Program-made: the position numbers and the translations under genes | The notes under the pieces: model-generated | What the model saw: only the letters and a program-made list of their open reading frames with translations | What the model was told of the DNA's origin: nothing | Databases searched by the model: none | Shown here: positions 8,677 through 17,885 of the stretch, in pieces | How the letters are laid out: each line of letters begins with the position of its first letter | How positions within the stretch are numbered: the first letter of the stretch is position 1 | NCBI GenBank assembly: GCA_902577905.1 | Contig: CACHAQ010000001.1 | Span: 85,055-149,054, forward strand | DNA length: 64,000 nucleotides | Direction of reading: 5' to 3' | DNA from: an uncultured Alphaproteobacteria bacterium | Lineage (GTDB): Bacteria > Pseudomonadota > Alphaproteobacteria > HIMB59 > GCA-002718135

Positions 8677-9499
8677 AGAAAATAATATAAAATTTATATT
8701 CTTAAGTTTATCTCTATTGTTGATAATACTAATTTTTTTCTTTCCTTTTTTTTGGATAATTACATCATCATTTAAAAGTCCTGAAGAAATAATTGCAACA
8801 TCTACAACCATTATTCCCAGATCTTTTACTTTAGAACATTATAATAAAATATTATTTAACTCAGATTTTTTTATATATTTAAAAAATAGTTTAATAGTCT
8901 CATTTTCCTCTATGATAATTTCGATCATTTTATCTGTATCTGCTGCATATGGTCTACACAAACTTAAATTTTATGGAAATAAATTTGTAGAATATTCATT
9001 GCTTGTTACTTATGCTTTTCCAGGAGTAATTTTATTAGTACCAATTTATTTATTGTTTGCAAAAGTAAATCTACTCAACAGTTATTTTGCATTAATTATT
9101 GTTAATGTTTTATTTGCCACTCCATTTGCAGTTTGGATGTTAAAAGCTTTTTTTAAGCTAATTCCTAATGAAATAGAGGAGGCGGCATATATTGATGGGG
9201 CATCACGATATATTGTAATTTCTAGAATTATTATTCCTTTAGCTGCTCCAGGTATTGCAAGTGTATCAATTTTTTGTTTTATTATTTCATGGACTGAATA
9301 TCTTTTTGCTTCAATCTTAATAAGTGGTGATAATTTAAAAACTTTACCTGTTGGTTTAGCGGGAATAGTTGGTCAATACCAAATTGATTGGGGTTTTTTA
9401 TTATCTGGGGCGGTTCTTGCTAGTCTACCTGTTATCTTATTATTTGTTTTTATTGGTAAATACTTTGTATCTGGATTAACAGAAGGAGCTGTTAAGTAA
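8669..9499 (+). CDS. Sugar ABC transporter permease (MalG/UgpE-like)
   Basis: The second permease of the sugar importer, 276 residues. It shows an N-terminal helix LSLLLIILIFFFPFFW, the ITSSFKSPEEI motif and the EAA loop EIEEAAYIDGASRYIVISRIIIP that contacts the ATPase. It overlaps the upstream permease, so they are translationally coupled. No ATPase gene follows: the next gene is convergent on the other strand. The transporter must use an ATPase encoded elsewhere or borrow one. Confidence 0.88.
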   Translation: MIKENNIKFIFLSLSLLLIILIFFFPFFWIITSSFKSPEEIIATSTTIIPRSFTLEHYNKILFNSDFFIYLKNSLIVSFSSMIISIILSVSAAYGLHKLKFYGNKFVEYSLLVTYAFPGVILLVPIYLLFAKVNLLNSYFALIIVNVLFATPFAVWMLKAFFKLIPNEIEEAAYIDGASRYIVISRIIIPLAAPGIASVSIFCFIISWTEYLFASILISGDNLKTLPVGLAGIVGQYQIDWGFLLSGAVLASLPVILLFVFIGKYFVSGLTEGAVK

Positions 9500-9517
9500 A
9501 ATTAATAGTATAATCAA

Positions 9518-10345
9518 TTAATCAAATTTAACTCCAGAGAATTTTTGTAAATTAACTAATTTAGATGTAATCAACATAGAAGTTATTACCAGCGCTATTG
9601 CAAATATTCCAGCAGCAGCAGCAGTAGGCTCAAAAGTATATCTTAAAGACCAATACAGAGCTATTGGTAGAGGAGTATTGTTTGGCGTTGCCATAAACAA
9701 AGAGACATCAAATTGACCAAAAGAAACAATGAAAGCAAAGACTGAGCCTGCCATAACCCCGTTACTAATGTTAGGAAGTGTGACTTTTCTAAAAGCTGTA
9801 AGAGGTGATGCGCCTAAACTTCTTGCCGCTTGCTCTAAATTTAAATCAAAATTAAATAGAGAGGCGGAAACAGTCCCTATCACATATGGCATTGTAACTA
9901 ACATATGAGCTATTACCATACCTGGATACGATCGAGCTAAACCGATATCAGTTGAAACATAAAAAATATATAGAGCTAGACCTAAAACTATTCCTGGTAA
10001 AATTAATGGTGAAAGAAATAAAGCTCTTAAAAGTTGGGATCCTGGAAAGCTAAATCTTGTTATAAAAATTGCAGCCAGAGTCCCAAAAATAGTTGATAAA
10101 GTCATCGTTATTAATGCCAAACCAAAGCTAAAAAGAAAAGCAGATAGAAATTCCTCACTTCTAAAAAAAGCAAATATCCATCTTAGTGAAATTCCTTCAG
10201 GAGGAAATGTTAAATGATCTCCTGAATTGAGACCTGTTAAAACAACAATAAAAACTGGTATTAATAGAATTGCTAAAGCAATTCCTGATCCAATTTTAAC
10301 TAATGTTCCTAATTCATTAACTTCTCTAATCTTTGCTTTACTCAT
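9518..10345 (-). CDS. ABC transporter permease, PotC-like
   Basis: A 275-residue spermidine/putrescine-type permease with six membrane segments and the EAA-loop signature NLEQAARSLGASPLTAFRKVTLP. The segment PPEGISLRWIFAFFRS is typical of PotC. It overlaps the upstream PotB-like gene by 4 nt. It is the last gene of a minus-strand operon (hydantoinase-like, DUF917, PotB, PotC). The matching binding protein and ATPase are encoded divergently at 14120 and 15285. Confidence 0.88.
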   Translation of the reverse strand: MSKAKIREVNELGTLVKIGSGIALAILLIPVFIVVLTGLNSGDHLTFPPEGISLRWIFAFFRSEEFLSAFLFSFGLALITMTLSTIFGTLAAIFITRFSFPGSQLLRALFLSPLILPGIVLGLALYIFYVSTDIGLARSYPGMVIAHMLVTMPYVIGTVSASLFNFDLNLEQAARSLGASPLTAFRKVTLPNISNGVMAGSVFAFIVSFGQFDVSLFMATPNNTPLPIALYWSLRYTFEPTAAAAGIFAIALVITSMLITSKLVNLQKFSGVKFD

Positions 10346-11235
10346 GCTCTTCCACCGCCAATTCTAATTGCAACTCTTTGATAAACAATAACTGATAATA
10401 AACTTGTACAAAACAATACAACTGCAATTGCAGAACCAAATTGCCATTTGCCCATTTCTGCAATTTGTTGATATACATGAAGTGGCATAACCATAACTTT
10501 CCAACCACCCATTAGAGCAGGAACGATATAAGAACTTATGGAAATAGCAAATACAAGCAATGTACCAGCCAAAATTCCAGGCATAGATAAAGGAATAATA
10601 ATTTTCCAAAATGCTTGGTTTGGTGAAGCTCCTAAACTTCTACTAGCTTCAACTACTGCCGGTGAAATTCCTCTTATAATTCCAATTAACGAAAGAACCA
10701 TAAATGGCAAAGAGAATTGAATAAGACCAACTAAAACACCAAGTTTATTATACATAAGACCAATAGGTTTTTCGATTATATTAAAGTACATTAATGCACC
10801 GTTAATTAAACCATTGTCTCCCATTAAAACCATAAGTCCGAAAAGACGAATAACCATATCTAGTTGCATTGCACATAATACTAAAATCATTAAGAATGTA
10901 TTTCTCGCAACATTTTCTGTTTTAGCAATTAAATATGCAAGAGGATAACCAATAATAAGAGTTATAAGAGATGCTAACGCTGCCAATGAAACAGATGTTA
11001 CAGCTGCATCAAAATATAAAGAACGATTATAAATTCTAAGAAAACTTTTTAACGTCCATTTTCCTTGTAAATCTAGTACGCCCGTTACAGGCTTATCAAA
11101 AGCTAGTACAAACATACTTAAAACTGGAATTATAAAAAAAATAATAAATAATATTAAGGCCGGTAGTACAAGTAGAATTGGTCTATATGTATAGAAAATT
11201 CTTAGAAAGTTATTTTTGTCTTTTGTATCTTCCAT
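10342..11235 (-). CDS. ABC transporter permease, PotB-like
   Basis: A 297-residue permease with a long first periplasmic loop (FDKPVTGVLDLQGKWTLKSF), as in PotB-type proteins, and the EAA loop VVEASRSLGASPNQAFWKIIIP. Its start overlaps the stop of the DUF917 gene by one base and its end overlaps the PotC-like gene, so the operon is tightly coupled. It pairs with PotC to form the membrane channel for an imported amine, amino acid or amide. Confidence 0.88.
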   Translation of the reverse strand: MEDTKDKNNFLRIFYTYRPILLVLPALILFIIFFIIPVLSMFVLAFDKPVTGVLDLQGKWTLKSFLRIYNRSLYFDAAVTSVSLAALASLITLIIGYPLAYLIAKTENVARNTFLMILVLCAMQLDMVIRLFGLMVLMGDNGLINGALMYFNIIEKPIGLMYNKLGVLVGLIQFSLPFMVLSLIGIIRGISPAVVEASRSLGASPNQAFWKIIIPLSMPGILAGTLLVFAISISSYIVPALMGGWKVMVMPLHVYQQIAEMGKWQFGSAIAVVLFCTSLLSVIVYQRVAIRIGGGRA

Positions 11236-12329
11236 TAGCTAATATCCTCAAGAGGAGTATAATCAAATGGTAGTCCAAATGCTCGTGGTCCAAATAATTT
11301 TAATGCTTTTTCTGATCTCATTATTGGTGGAACTGAAACTGCCACTATTTTTATTCTTTGTCCATATCTTAAACTATCAGTAGTAATCGGCTCTCCAGTT
11401 TCACTATCAAGAGCACAAATTAAATCTGGTACCATTGCTAACACCTTATTATCATTAAGTTTAGCATAAGAAAATTCATTTTGAAACTCGACTAATAAAG
11501 TATCTTTATCATTTAAACTTTTCAAATACATTTTTCCTCTAGTCCACCCATTTACTGTCTCTCTTAAAAGATCATCAATTTTGCCTGTGAAGAGAAGTTT
11601 ACCAACTCGAGGAGGATTACTTTTTCCCATATATTTTATAATTTCTTCAACCGGATCATTTTTATCATCTCTTGCTTTCTGTATTAAAGATCCAATTTCA
11701 AAAGAAAGTTTTATAGTATTATGAACCGAAGTTTCTCTAATTTGTTTTGCATTCATTGGATAACAAGCTACTTGACAAATACCACCCATTCTTACACAAA
11801 CAGCTCTCGATAACCATTCACCTGAACTACTATTTCTAGAATTAAAAATTCCAGTTTCATAAAAATCATTAATTACAACTAATGGATTAATACTTACATC
11901 GCCAACATTATAAGTGACCATTTGTAATTCAGGAAAAGCTCTTCCCATACCATCTGCATCTATTACTGGTAAACCTGACAATGCTCCAACAACAAGTGGT
12001 AATGTTGCATTAACACCACCTGCTTCAATAGGCATTATGGCATTAAATTTTTTCCCTATTATCTCTTCAACTTTTTTCATTGCTTCATATGAAGTTAAAC
12101 CATTTGGAGCTTTTTCCCCAAACACAGTTGGTGCCCCCATAGTTAATACGTTGCAGGCAAATGTATCATCATCAATTTCATCTGGACTAATTATTTTTAC
12201 TTTTTTTCCTTGTTCTAGTTGATGTTTTAACATTAACTTTCCAATATAGGGATCTCCACCACCGCCTGTAGCTAAGAATGCTGTACCTCTGGCAAGATCC
12301 TCCAAGTTTGTTAAGTTTAATTCAATCAT
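11235..12329 (-). CDS. DUF917 family protein (copy 1)
   Basis: A 364-residue cytoplasmic protein. DUF917 hallmarks are the N-terminal RGTAFLATGGGGDPYIG, PIEAGGVNATLPL and VIDADGMGRAFPELQM. It ends with a domain containing YGQRIKIVAVSVPPIMR. DUF917 proteins are usually encoded next to hydantoinase/oxoprolinase subunits, as here. In the related caprolactamase-type enzymes, two subunits together open a cyclic amide using ATP; applying that to this pair is inference. A paralogue lies at 17886-18980. Confidence 0.85.
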   Translation of the reverse strand: MIELNLTNLEDLARGTAFLATGGGGDPYIGKLMLKHQLEQGKKVKIISPDEIDDDTFACNVLTMGAPTVFGEKAPNGLTSYEAMKKVEEIIGKKFNAIMPIEAGGVNATLPLVVGALSGLPVIDADGMGRAFPELQMVTYNVGDVSINPLVVINDFYETGIFNSRNSSSGEWLSRAVCVRMGGICQVACYPMNAKQIRETSVHNTIKLSFEIGSLIQKARDDKNDPVEEIIKYMGKSNPPRVGKLLFTGKIDDLLRETVNGWTRGKMYLKSLNDKDTLLVEFQNEFSYAKLNDNKVLAMVPDLICALDSETGEPITTDSLRYGQRIKIVAVSVPPIMRSEKALKLFGPRAFGLPFDYTPLEDIS

Positions 12330-13873
12330 TAAAATATGTCTCCAACTGCCTTAGCATGTATTCTAACTGAACCAGAAGGTAGATAGCTCAAAGGTATTTC
12401 TTCTAATTCTATAATTTTAATTGTATCTTTAATTGCTCCAGCTTGAAGCGCTCTACTTATCGCATCGTTTTTAGCATTTTCAATTGATTTTTCTCTACCC
12501 ATTTCAGAATATGAATAAATTTTATCAATTTCACCACCAGCTTGTGCGAGCGAAGCACCTATGGCATTAGCAACATCTGAATGATCAGGTATTAAAACTT
12601 CACTAGCACCTTTTAATTTACCATTTACTAATATACTTCCACCACCAACCAATATTACTGGTACATCATCTTTATTTAGTTTTACTCTATCAATTCCTTC
12701 TTCTATCATATTTTTAATTTTATTTTGAGATTTAGTTATTAAGTCATTGCTTATGTGTTCTACTTTACTTTTATCTCCAAAATTAGCATCACCTGAAGCA
12801 ACAGTAATATCAGAAGTTGTTAAAGTTTTACCTCCAAAAATTAAAGCTTCTTTATCTAATTTATAGCCAACTGAATCCGGTCCTACTGAAACTTGATTAT
12901 TATTTTCTCTAATTATACTTCCACCTCCAAGTCCTATAGAGATTAAATCCGGCATTCTAAAATTAGTTCTAACGCCGCCAATGTCTACAGGTATTGCAGA
13001 CTCTCTAGGAAAACCCTCTTTTATAACTCCAAAATCAGTTGTTGTTCCGCCAATATCAACAACAATTGCGTTATTTTTTTTTGATAAAAAACCTGCTCCT
13101 CTCATACTATTTGTGGGACCTGAAGCAAAAGTTAGTACTGGATAGTTTTTAACTATATCGGCTGACATTAGAGTGCCATCATTCTGACTAATGTAAAATG
13201 GACTTTTAATTTTTAATTCTTTTAATGCATCTTTAAAAGATGAAATAACTTTATCGGCAAGTTTTCCTAAAGAAGAATTCATAATAGTTGCATTTTCTCT
13301 TTCTACAAATCCTACTCTTCCTATTCTATGAGACATTGTAATAATTGCATCCGGATTATGTTCTTTAATAATTTTAGTTGTATCTATTTCTTGTTGCTCA
13401 TTAATTGGAGAGAAAACACAAGAAATTGAAATATACTTTAGGTTTTTATTTTTAATATCTTTTGCAACTTTAGTTATTTCTTCAGCTGTCCAATCACCAA
13501 GTAATCTTCCATCAAATTCATATCCCCCATTTACAATCCAAAAATTTTCTCCAATTATTTTTCTTAAATTATCTGAAAAATCTATACAGGGTGGAACACT
13601 CACTGTGGCTGGATAACCCAATCTTACTACAGCTACTTGTTCTAATCTTTTGTTTTCAACAAATGCATTTGTGAATTGAGTAGTGCCAATCATCACTGAC
13701 TCAATATTTTTTGTATCAATATTATTTCTATTTAATATTGTTGAAACTGCATTAATTATACCTAAACCAGGTTCTTCTGTTGTTGCAGATTTATAACCAT
13801 CAACAACTTCTTTACCTTGCATTAATACAGCATCAGTATTAGTACCACCTACATCAACCCCAATACGAAACAT
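12329..13873 (-). CDS. Hydantoinase/oxoprolinase-family ATPase (copy 1)
   Basis: A 514-residue HyuA-like protein. The N-terminal Hydant_A_N domain starts MFRIGVDVGGTNTDAVLM (actin-like phosphate-binding loop). The main domain carries FASGPTNSMRGAGFL, AIVVDIGGTTTDFGVI and DLISIGLGGGSII. Members use ATP to open five-membered or larger cyclic amides. It is shorter than 5-oxoprolinase and resembles stand-alone HyuA/CapA-type subunits paired with DUF917. It heads the minus-strand operon, and a paralogue at 16343 heads the matching pair on the plus strand. Confidence 0.87.
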   Translation of the reverse strand: MFRIGVDVGGTNTDAVLMQGKEVVDGYKSATTEEPGLGIINAVSTILNRNNIDTKNIESVMIGTTQFTNAFVENKRLEQVAVVRLGYPATVSVPPCIDFSDNLRKIIGENFWIVNGGYEFDGRLLGDWTAEEITKVAKDIKNKNLKYISISCVFSPINEQQEIDTTKIIKEHNPDAIITMSHRIGRVGFVERENATIMNSSLGKLADKVISSFKDALKELKIKSPFYISQNDGTLMSADIVKNYPVLTFASGPTNSMRGAGFLSKKNNAIVVDIGGTTTDFGVIKEGFPRESAIPVDIGGVRTNFRMPDLISIGLGGGSIIRENNNQVSVGPDSVGYKLDKEALIFGGKTLTTSDITVASGDANFGDKSKVEHISNDLITKSQNKIKNMIEEGIDRVKLNKDDVPVILVGGGSILVNGKLKGASEVLIPDHSDVANAIGASLAQAGGEIDKIYSYSEMGREKSIENAKNDAISRALQAGAIKDTIKIIELEEIPLSYLPSGSVRIHAKAVGDIF

Positions 13874-13998
13874 ATATTTTTACATTATTTAAAAATTTTA
13901 AAGTATCAATCAATAAATTTTTTAGAATTTATGGATAACTTACTTATGTAATTAAAACATAATAAATATCTGTTTTAGTACTTTATCCATTTTGCAAT

Positions 13999-14033
13999 TT
14001 GTTATTAAAAAATGATGATTTATTTAATAACAA
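13999..14033. promoter_or_regulatory. 11-bp palindrome between divergent transport operons
   Basis: A perfect inverted repeat TTGTTATTAAA / TTTAATAACAA with a 13-nt spacer lies in the 246-bp region between the minus-strand hydantoinase operon and the plus-strand binding-protein gene. Its position and symmetry fit an operator controlling both operons, but it is A+T-rich and could be a chance repeat. No regulator gene is adjacent. The rest of the intergenic region shows nothing else I can name. Confidence 0.35.
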
Positions 14034-14119
14034 TTTGAAAATTTCTTTTAAATTAGCATTATTTAGTTGCAATTTATTGTTGTTGTATTAGGTTTTATCA
14101 AAACTTATTAGGAGGCATT

Positions 14120-15238
14120 ATGTCAAAAAAAAATAAGGTAAATAATAGCAGAAGAAAATTTATTAAAGATACTGCTATTTTGACTGCTGCTGCCTCTACT
14201 TTACCATTATTTAATATTAATCATGCATGGTCTCAAGATGTTGTTTTTGATGGAGAACCTTTTGATGCTGGTGGTGCTGAATTAAAACTTGGTGAATGGG
14301 GTGGTTTCTGGGAAGAATTCATGCGTGAAGCATTTATCAATGATTTTGAAAAAAGATACAATTGTAAAATATCTTACGATGGTGCTTGGCCTTGGTTCCC
14401 TAAATTTATAGCTAGTGGTGATAAAAATCCAGCTTACGATATATGTAACTGGAATATTCCCGAAATGGTTAAAACTGCAAGAGCTGGTGATTTCTTTATG
14501 TCGCCAGATGAAATTGCATCAGCAATTCCTAACGGAGCGAATGTATGGGATTTTGCTAAAGATACTGGTGTTGGTCTAACTTGGGCATTTGGACAATATG
14601 CTTATGTATACAGAAGTGACCTAGTTGATCCACCAATTACAGATTTTAAACAGTTCTGGGATAAAAAATTTGATGGAATGAGAGGTACTTACATAACTTC
14701 AAATACTCTTCAAATGGTATTTTTCCTTGCTTCATGTCAAGCATTTGGAAAAGATGCATATGATCTTGAAGCTGGATATCAGGCAATGAGAGATGCTATG
14801 CCAGCTAAAATTTCTGATTTTACTGGAAATATGCAAACTCTTGTAGAAAGAGGAGAGGTTCAAATTGGTGTTCAATGGGAAGGAGAATGTTATCTTCAAA
14901 TGGATAAAGGTATTCCAGTAGATAACTTTATCTGGCAACACCAGAAACCATTATTAACTCAAACTCATACAGTAAGTAAATATTCTGATCCTGTTCAAAA
15001 GAAATTAGCTTTAGCTTATGTTAATGAAAAGCTAGATCCTAAATTTATGAATAAAGCAGGAGAGACGTTTTATTTACGTCCAACAATTAAGAATGCAGAA
15101 CTTCCAGAGCTTCTAACTTCTAAAGGTGTAAAAAATGATGCTAATGCATTAGATGGTTTACATACACCTGATTGGAATTTCTATTTAGAAAATGAAGATG
15201 ATATTGTTGAAACTGTAAATGAAATATTTACTAGTTAA
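14120..15238 (+). CDS. PotD-like ABC substrate-binding protein with Tat signal
   Basis: A 372-residue periplasmic binding protein of the spermidine/putrescine type. The N-terminus has a twin-arginine export motif (SRRKFIKDTAILTAAAST), implying export in folded form. The mature part contains LKLGEWGGFWEEFMREAFI and later VQIGVQWEGECYLQMDKGIP. A strong AGGAGG ribosome binding site precedes the ATG. The partner ATPase is immediately downstream past a strong hairpin, and the permeases are on the divergent operon. The substrate is unknown, although the neighbours suggest an amide or ureide. Confidence 0.88.
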   Translation: MSKKNKVNNSRRKFIKDTAILTAAASTLPLFNINHAWSQDVVFDGEPFDAGGAELKLGEWGGFWEEFMREAFINDFEKRYNCKISYDGAWPWFPKFIASGDKNPAYDICNWNIPEMVKTARAGDFFMSPDEIASAIPNGANVWDFAKDTGVGLTWAFGQYAYVYRSDLVDPPITDFKQFWDKKFDGMRGTYITSNTLQMVFFLASCQAFGKDAYDLEAGYQAMRDAMPAKISDFTGNMQTLVERGEVQIGVQWEGECYLQMDKGIPVDNFIWQHQKPLLTQTHTVSKYSDPVQKKLALAYVNEKLDPKFMNKAGETFYLRPTIKNAELPELLTSKGVKNDANALDGLHTPDWNFYLENEDDIVETVNEIFTS

Positions 15239-15249
15239 TTAATATATTT

Positions 15250-15276
15250 AACCAGCTACTTAATAAGTAGCTGGTT
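15250..15276 (+). terminator. Strong hairpin between binding-protein and ATPase genes
   Basis: A perfect 12-bp inverted repeat (AACCAGCTACTT with AAGTAGCTGGTT) with a 3-nt loop is followed by TATTTTAT. It looks like an intrinsic terminator, yet its right arm ends only 8 nt before the ATG at 15285 and leaves no room for a Shine-Dalgarno. It probably lowers expression of the ATPase and downstream enzymes relative to the binding protein. Confidence 0.75.
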
Positions 15277-15284
15277 TATTTTAT

Positions 15285-16340
15285 ATGTTTGATGTTCAAA
15301 TAAATAAACTAACAAAAAAGTTTGAAGATAATGTAGCTGTTAACGGCATTGATTTTAAAATTAATTCTGGAGAGTTTTTTTCAATTTTAGGCCCATCTGG
15401 TTGTGGTAAAACAACAACATTAAGAATGATTGCTGGCTTTGTAATGCCGACAGCTGGTGAAATTTTCATAGGTAATAATGACATTACATTCCAAGCTCCA
15501 GAAAAAAGAAATATTGGTTTTGTTTTTCAAAATTATGCAATTTTTCCTCATATGAATGTTTTTGAAAATATTTCTTTTGGATTAAAAATGAGAAATATCG
15601 ATCAGAAACAAATTAATGAGAAGGTTAAAATAGCTTTAGAACAAGTAAATTTAATTGGATACGAAACTAGATATCAGAGAGAATTATCTGGTGGTGAGCA
15701 ACAAAGGGTAGCATTAGCCAGGGTCCTTGTCACTGAACCTCAAATATTATTATTAGATGAACCTTTAAGTGCTTTAGATAAGAAGCTTAGAGAAGAAATG
15801 AAGATTTGGATTAAAGAACTTCAGAAAAAATTAAAAATTACTACGGTATATGTAACACATGATCAATCAGAAGCTTTAACTATGTCAGATAGAATAGCAA
15901 TTATGAATAAAGGTAATATTTCACAAATTGGAACTCCTGACGATATTTATGAAAAACCTCAAAATACTTTTGTTGCAGACTTTATTGGAACTTCAAACTT
16001 TATTAATTTAAAACTTATAAATAGTTCAAGTGGTAAATCAAAAGTGTCTTTTTCAGATATAGAATTTGAAATTGATGGTGACTTTAATGATAATTTTAAA
16101 TGCATATTAAGACCTGAACATTTATTTATAAATCCGACAAATAAGAGTGAATTAGTTTCAGTAAATGCTAGAATAAAAATAATTTCTTATCAAGGATCTT
16201 TAATCAAATATATAGTTGAGGTTAATGAACAAACCTTAACAGCTGAATTTTCAAATAGTATGAATTTAAATAGATTAAAAGAAGGTGACAATGTAACAGT
16301 TGGGTTTAAACCAAATAGCCTTGTAATAATAAAGGATTAA
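15285..16340 (+). CDS. ABC transporter ATPase, PotA-like
   Basis: A 351-residue ATPase. Walker A is GPSGCGKTT, the Q-loop lies in GFVFQNYAIFPHM, the signature is LSGGEQQRVALARVL, Walker B is ILLLDEPLSALD and the switch His is in YVTHDQSEAL. The C-terminal third is a TOBE/OB-fold domain typical of PotA/MalK-type subunits. It energises the transporter with the divergent PotB/PotC permeases. The ATG follows a terminator-like hairpin and lacks a Shine-Dalgarno. Confidence 0.92.
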   Translation: MFDVQINKLTKKFEDNVAVNGIDFKINSGEFFSILGPSGCGKTTTLRMIAGFVMPTAGEIFIGNNDITFQAPEKRNIGFVFQNYAIFPHMNVFENISFGLKMRNIDQKQINEKVKIALEQVNLIGYETRYQRELSGGEQQRVALARVLVTEPQILLLDEPLSALDKKLREEMKIWIKELQKKLKITTVYVTHDQSEALTMSDRIAIMNKGNISQIGTPDDIYEKPQNTFVADFIGTSNFINLKLINSSSGKSKVSFSDIEFEIDGDFNDNFKCILRPEHLFINPTNKSELVSVNARIKIISYQGSLIKYIVEVNEQTLTAEFSNSMNLNRLKEGDNVTVGFKPNSLVIIKD

Positions 16341-16342
16341 AT

Positions 16343-17884
16343 ATGCAAATTGGAGTTGATGTAGGAGGAACAAATACAGATGGAGTTATCTTATCTGAAG
16401 GCAAAGTTTTAGTATCTGAAAAAACGACAACTACAGAAGATGTAGGTGATGGTGTCTTTAATATTATTAAAACTGTTTTAACTAAAGGCAATATTTCTCC
16501 AGATAAAATTTCTAGTGTAATGATAGGCACTACTCATTTTACAAATGCTCTTGTTGAAAGAAAAAAATTACAAAAAATAGCAGCTATAAGATTATCATTA
16601 CCCGCCGCAGATAGTCTTGAACAAATGATAGGATGGCCATCAGATTTGATTGATAATATTAATCCCATAAAATACTTCGCTAAAGGTGGTTATGAGGTGG
16701 ATGGTAGGGAAATATCTAAGTTAGATAAAGATGAGATAAAAAAAATTACTGAAGAAATAGCAAATAAAAATTATAAAAATATTGCAATTAATTCTGTGTA
16801 TTCGCCTCTAAATTCTGAAATGGAACTAGAAGCAAATGAAATTATTAAAAATATTATTCCAGATGCTAATATATCTTTATCCCATTCAATTGGTAAGGTT
16901 GGTTTAATTGAAAGAGAAAACGCAACTATTATTAATGCAGCATTAGCAAATTTAGCAGTTGAGATTGTTGAATCTTTTAAAAATGCTCTTAAAAAACTTA
17001 ATATTGATGCACCACTTTATATCAGTCAAAACGATGGCACACTTATGAGACCGGATAAAGTTAAACAGTATCCAGTTTTAACATTTGCATGTGGACCGAC
17101 AAATAGTATGCGTGGAGCAGCTTATTTATCAGGAATTCAGGACTCAATTATTGTAGATATTGGTGGTACTACATCAGATGTTGGATACATTAAAGCTGGT
17201 TTTCCAAGACAGTCTGCAATAGCTACGGATGTTGGTGGTGTTAGAACAAACTTTAGAATGCCGGATATAATTTCTATAGGTCTTGGAGGAGGGTCATTAA
17301 TCAGAGACAATGGTAACAAGGTTGGTCCTGATAGTGTTGGATATAGATTAACAGAAAAGGCATTAGTTTTTGGAGGAGATACATTAACAGCAACTGACAT
17401 AGCGGTTAAACATTATGATTTAGATATTGGTGATAAATCTCTTTTAAATAAACTTGATGATAGTACAGTCAAAAACGCAAAACAAGAAATTACAAGATTA
17501 TTAGAGGAGGCAGTAGATAAAATGAAAACTAGTGCTGAAAATGTACCTGCAGTTTTTGTTGGAGGTGGTACAATTCTTAATAAAGAAAATCTTAATGGAA
17601 TATCTGAATTGGTTATTCCTGATAATTTTGCTGTTGCGAATGCAGTAGGTGCAGCACTTGGACAAGTAAGTGGAGAAGTTGATCGAGTTTTTCATTATGA
17701 AAAATTAGGTAGAGAAAAAACTATTGAACAAGCATCTAATGAAGCTAAACAACTTGCAAAAGAAGCTGGTGCGAAAGAGAGTTCAATTGAGATAAATGAA
17801 ATAAATGAAAACCCTCTAGCTTATTTACCTGGTAAATCTGTTAGACTGCAAATTAAAGCAATTGGCGATTTGGAGAATTATTAA
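16343..17884 (+). CDS. Hydantoinase/oxoprolinase-family ATPase (copy 2)
   Basis: A 513-residue paralogue of the protein at 12329-13873 and co-linear with it. Shared motifs include QIGVDVGGTNTDGVILSE, MIGTTHFTNALVERK, FACGPTNSMRGAAYLSG, SIIVDIGGTTSDVGYI and DIISIGLGGGSLIRDN. It starts 2 nt after the ATPase stop and is followed after 1 nt by its DUF917 partner. The same family reaction, ATP-dependent opening of a cyclic amide, is proposed. Two co-existing copies suggest different substrates or a heteromeric enzyme. Confidence 0.87.
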   Translation: MQIGVDVGGTNTDGVILSEGKVLVSEKTTTTEDVGDGVFNIIKTVLTKGNISPDKISSVMIGTTHFTNALVERKKLQKIAAIRLSLPAADSLEQMIGWPSDLIDNINPIKYFAKGGYEVDGREISKLDKDEIKKITEEIANKNYKNIAINSVYSPLNSEMELEANEIIKNIIPDANISLSHSIGKVGLIERENATIINAALANLAVEIVESFKNALKKLNIDAPLYISQNDGTLMRPDKVKQYPVLTFACGPTNSMRGAAYLSGIQDSIIVDIGGTTSDVGYIKAGFPRQSAIATDVGGVRTNFRMPDIISIGLGGGSLIRDNGNKVGPDSVGYRLTEKALVFGGDTLTATDIAVKHYDLDIGDKSLLNKLDDSTVKNAKQEITRLLEEAVDKMKTSAENVPAVFVGGGTILNKENLNGISELVIPDNFAVANAVGAALGQVSGEVDRVFHYEKLGREKTIEQASNEAKQLAKEAGAKESSIEINEINENPLAYLPGKSVRLQIKAIGDLENY

Positions 17885-17885
17885 T

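Noticed and set aside
11914..12222. 102-codon plus-strand ORF inside DUF917 copy 1
   Set aside because: It is antisense to a conserved DUF917 region, so it is an artefact of that coding sequence.
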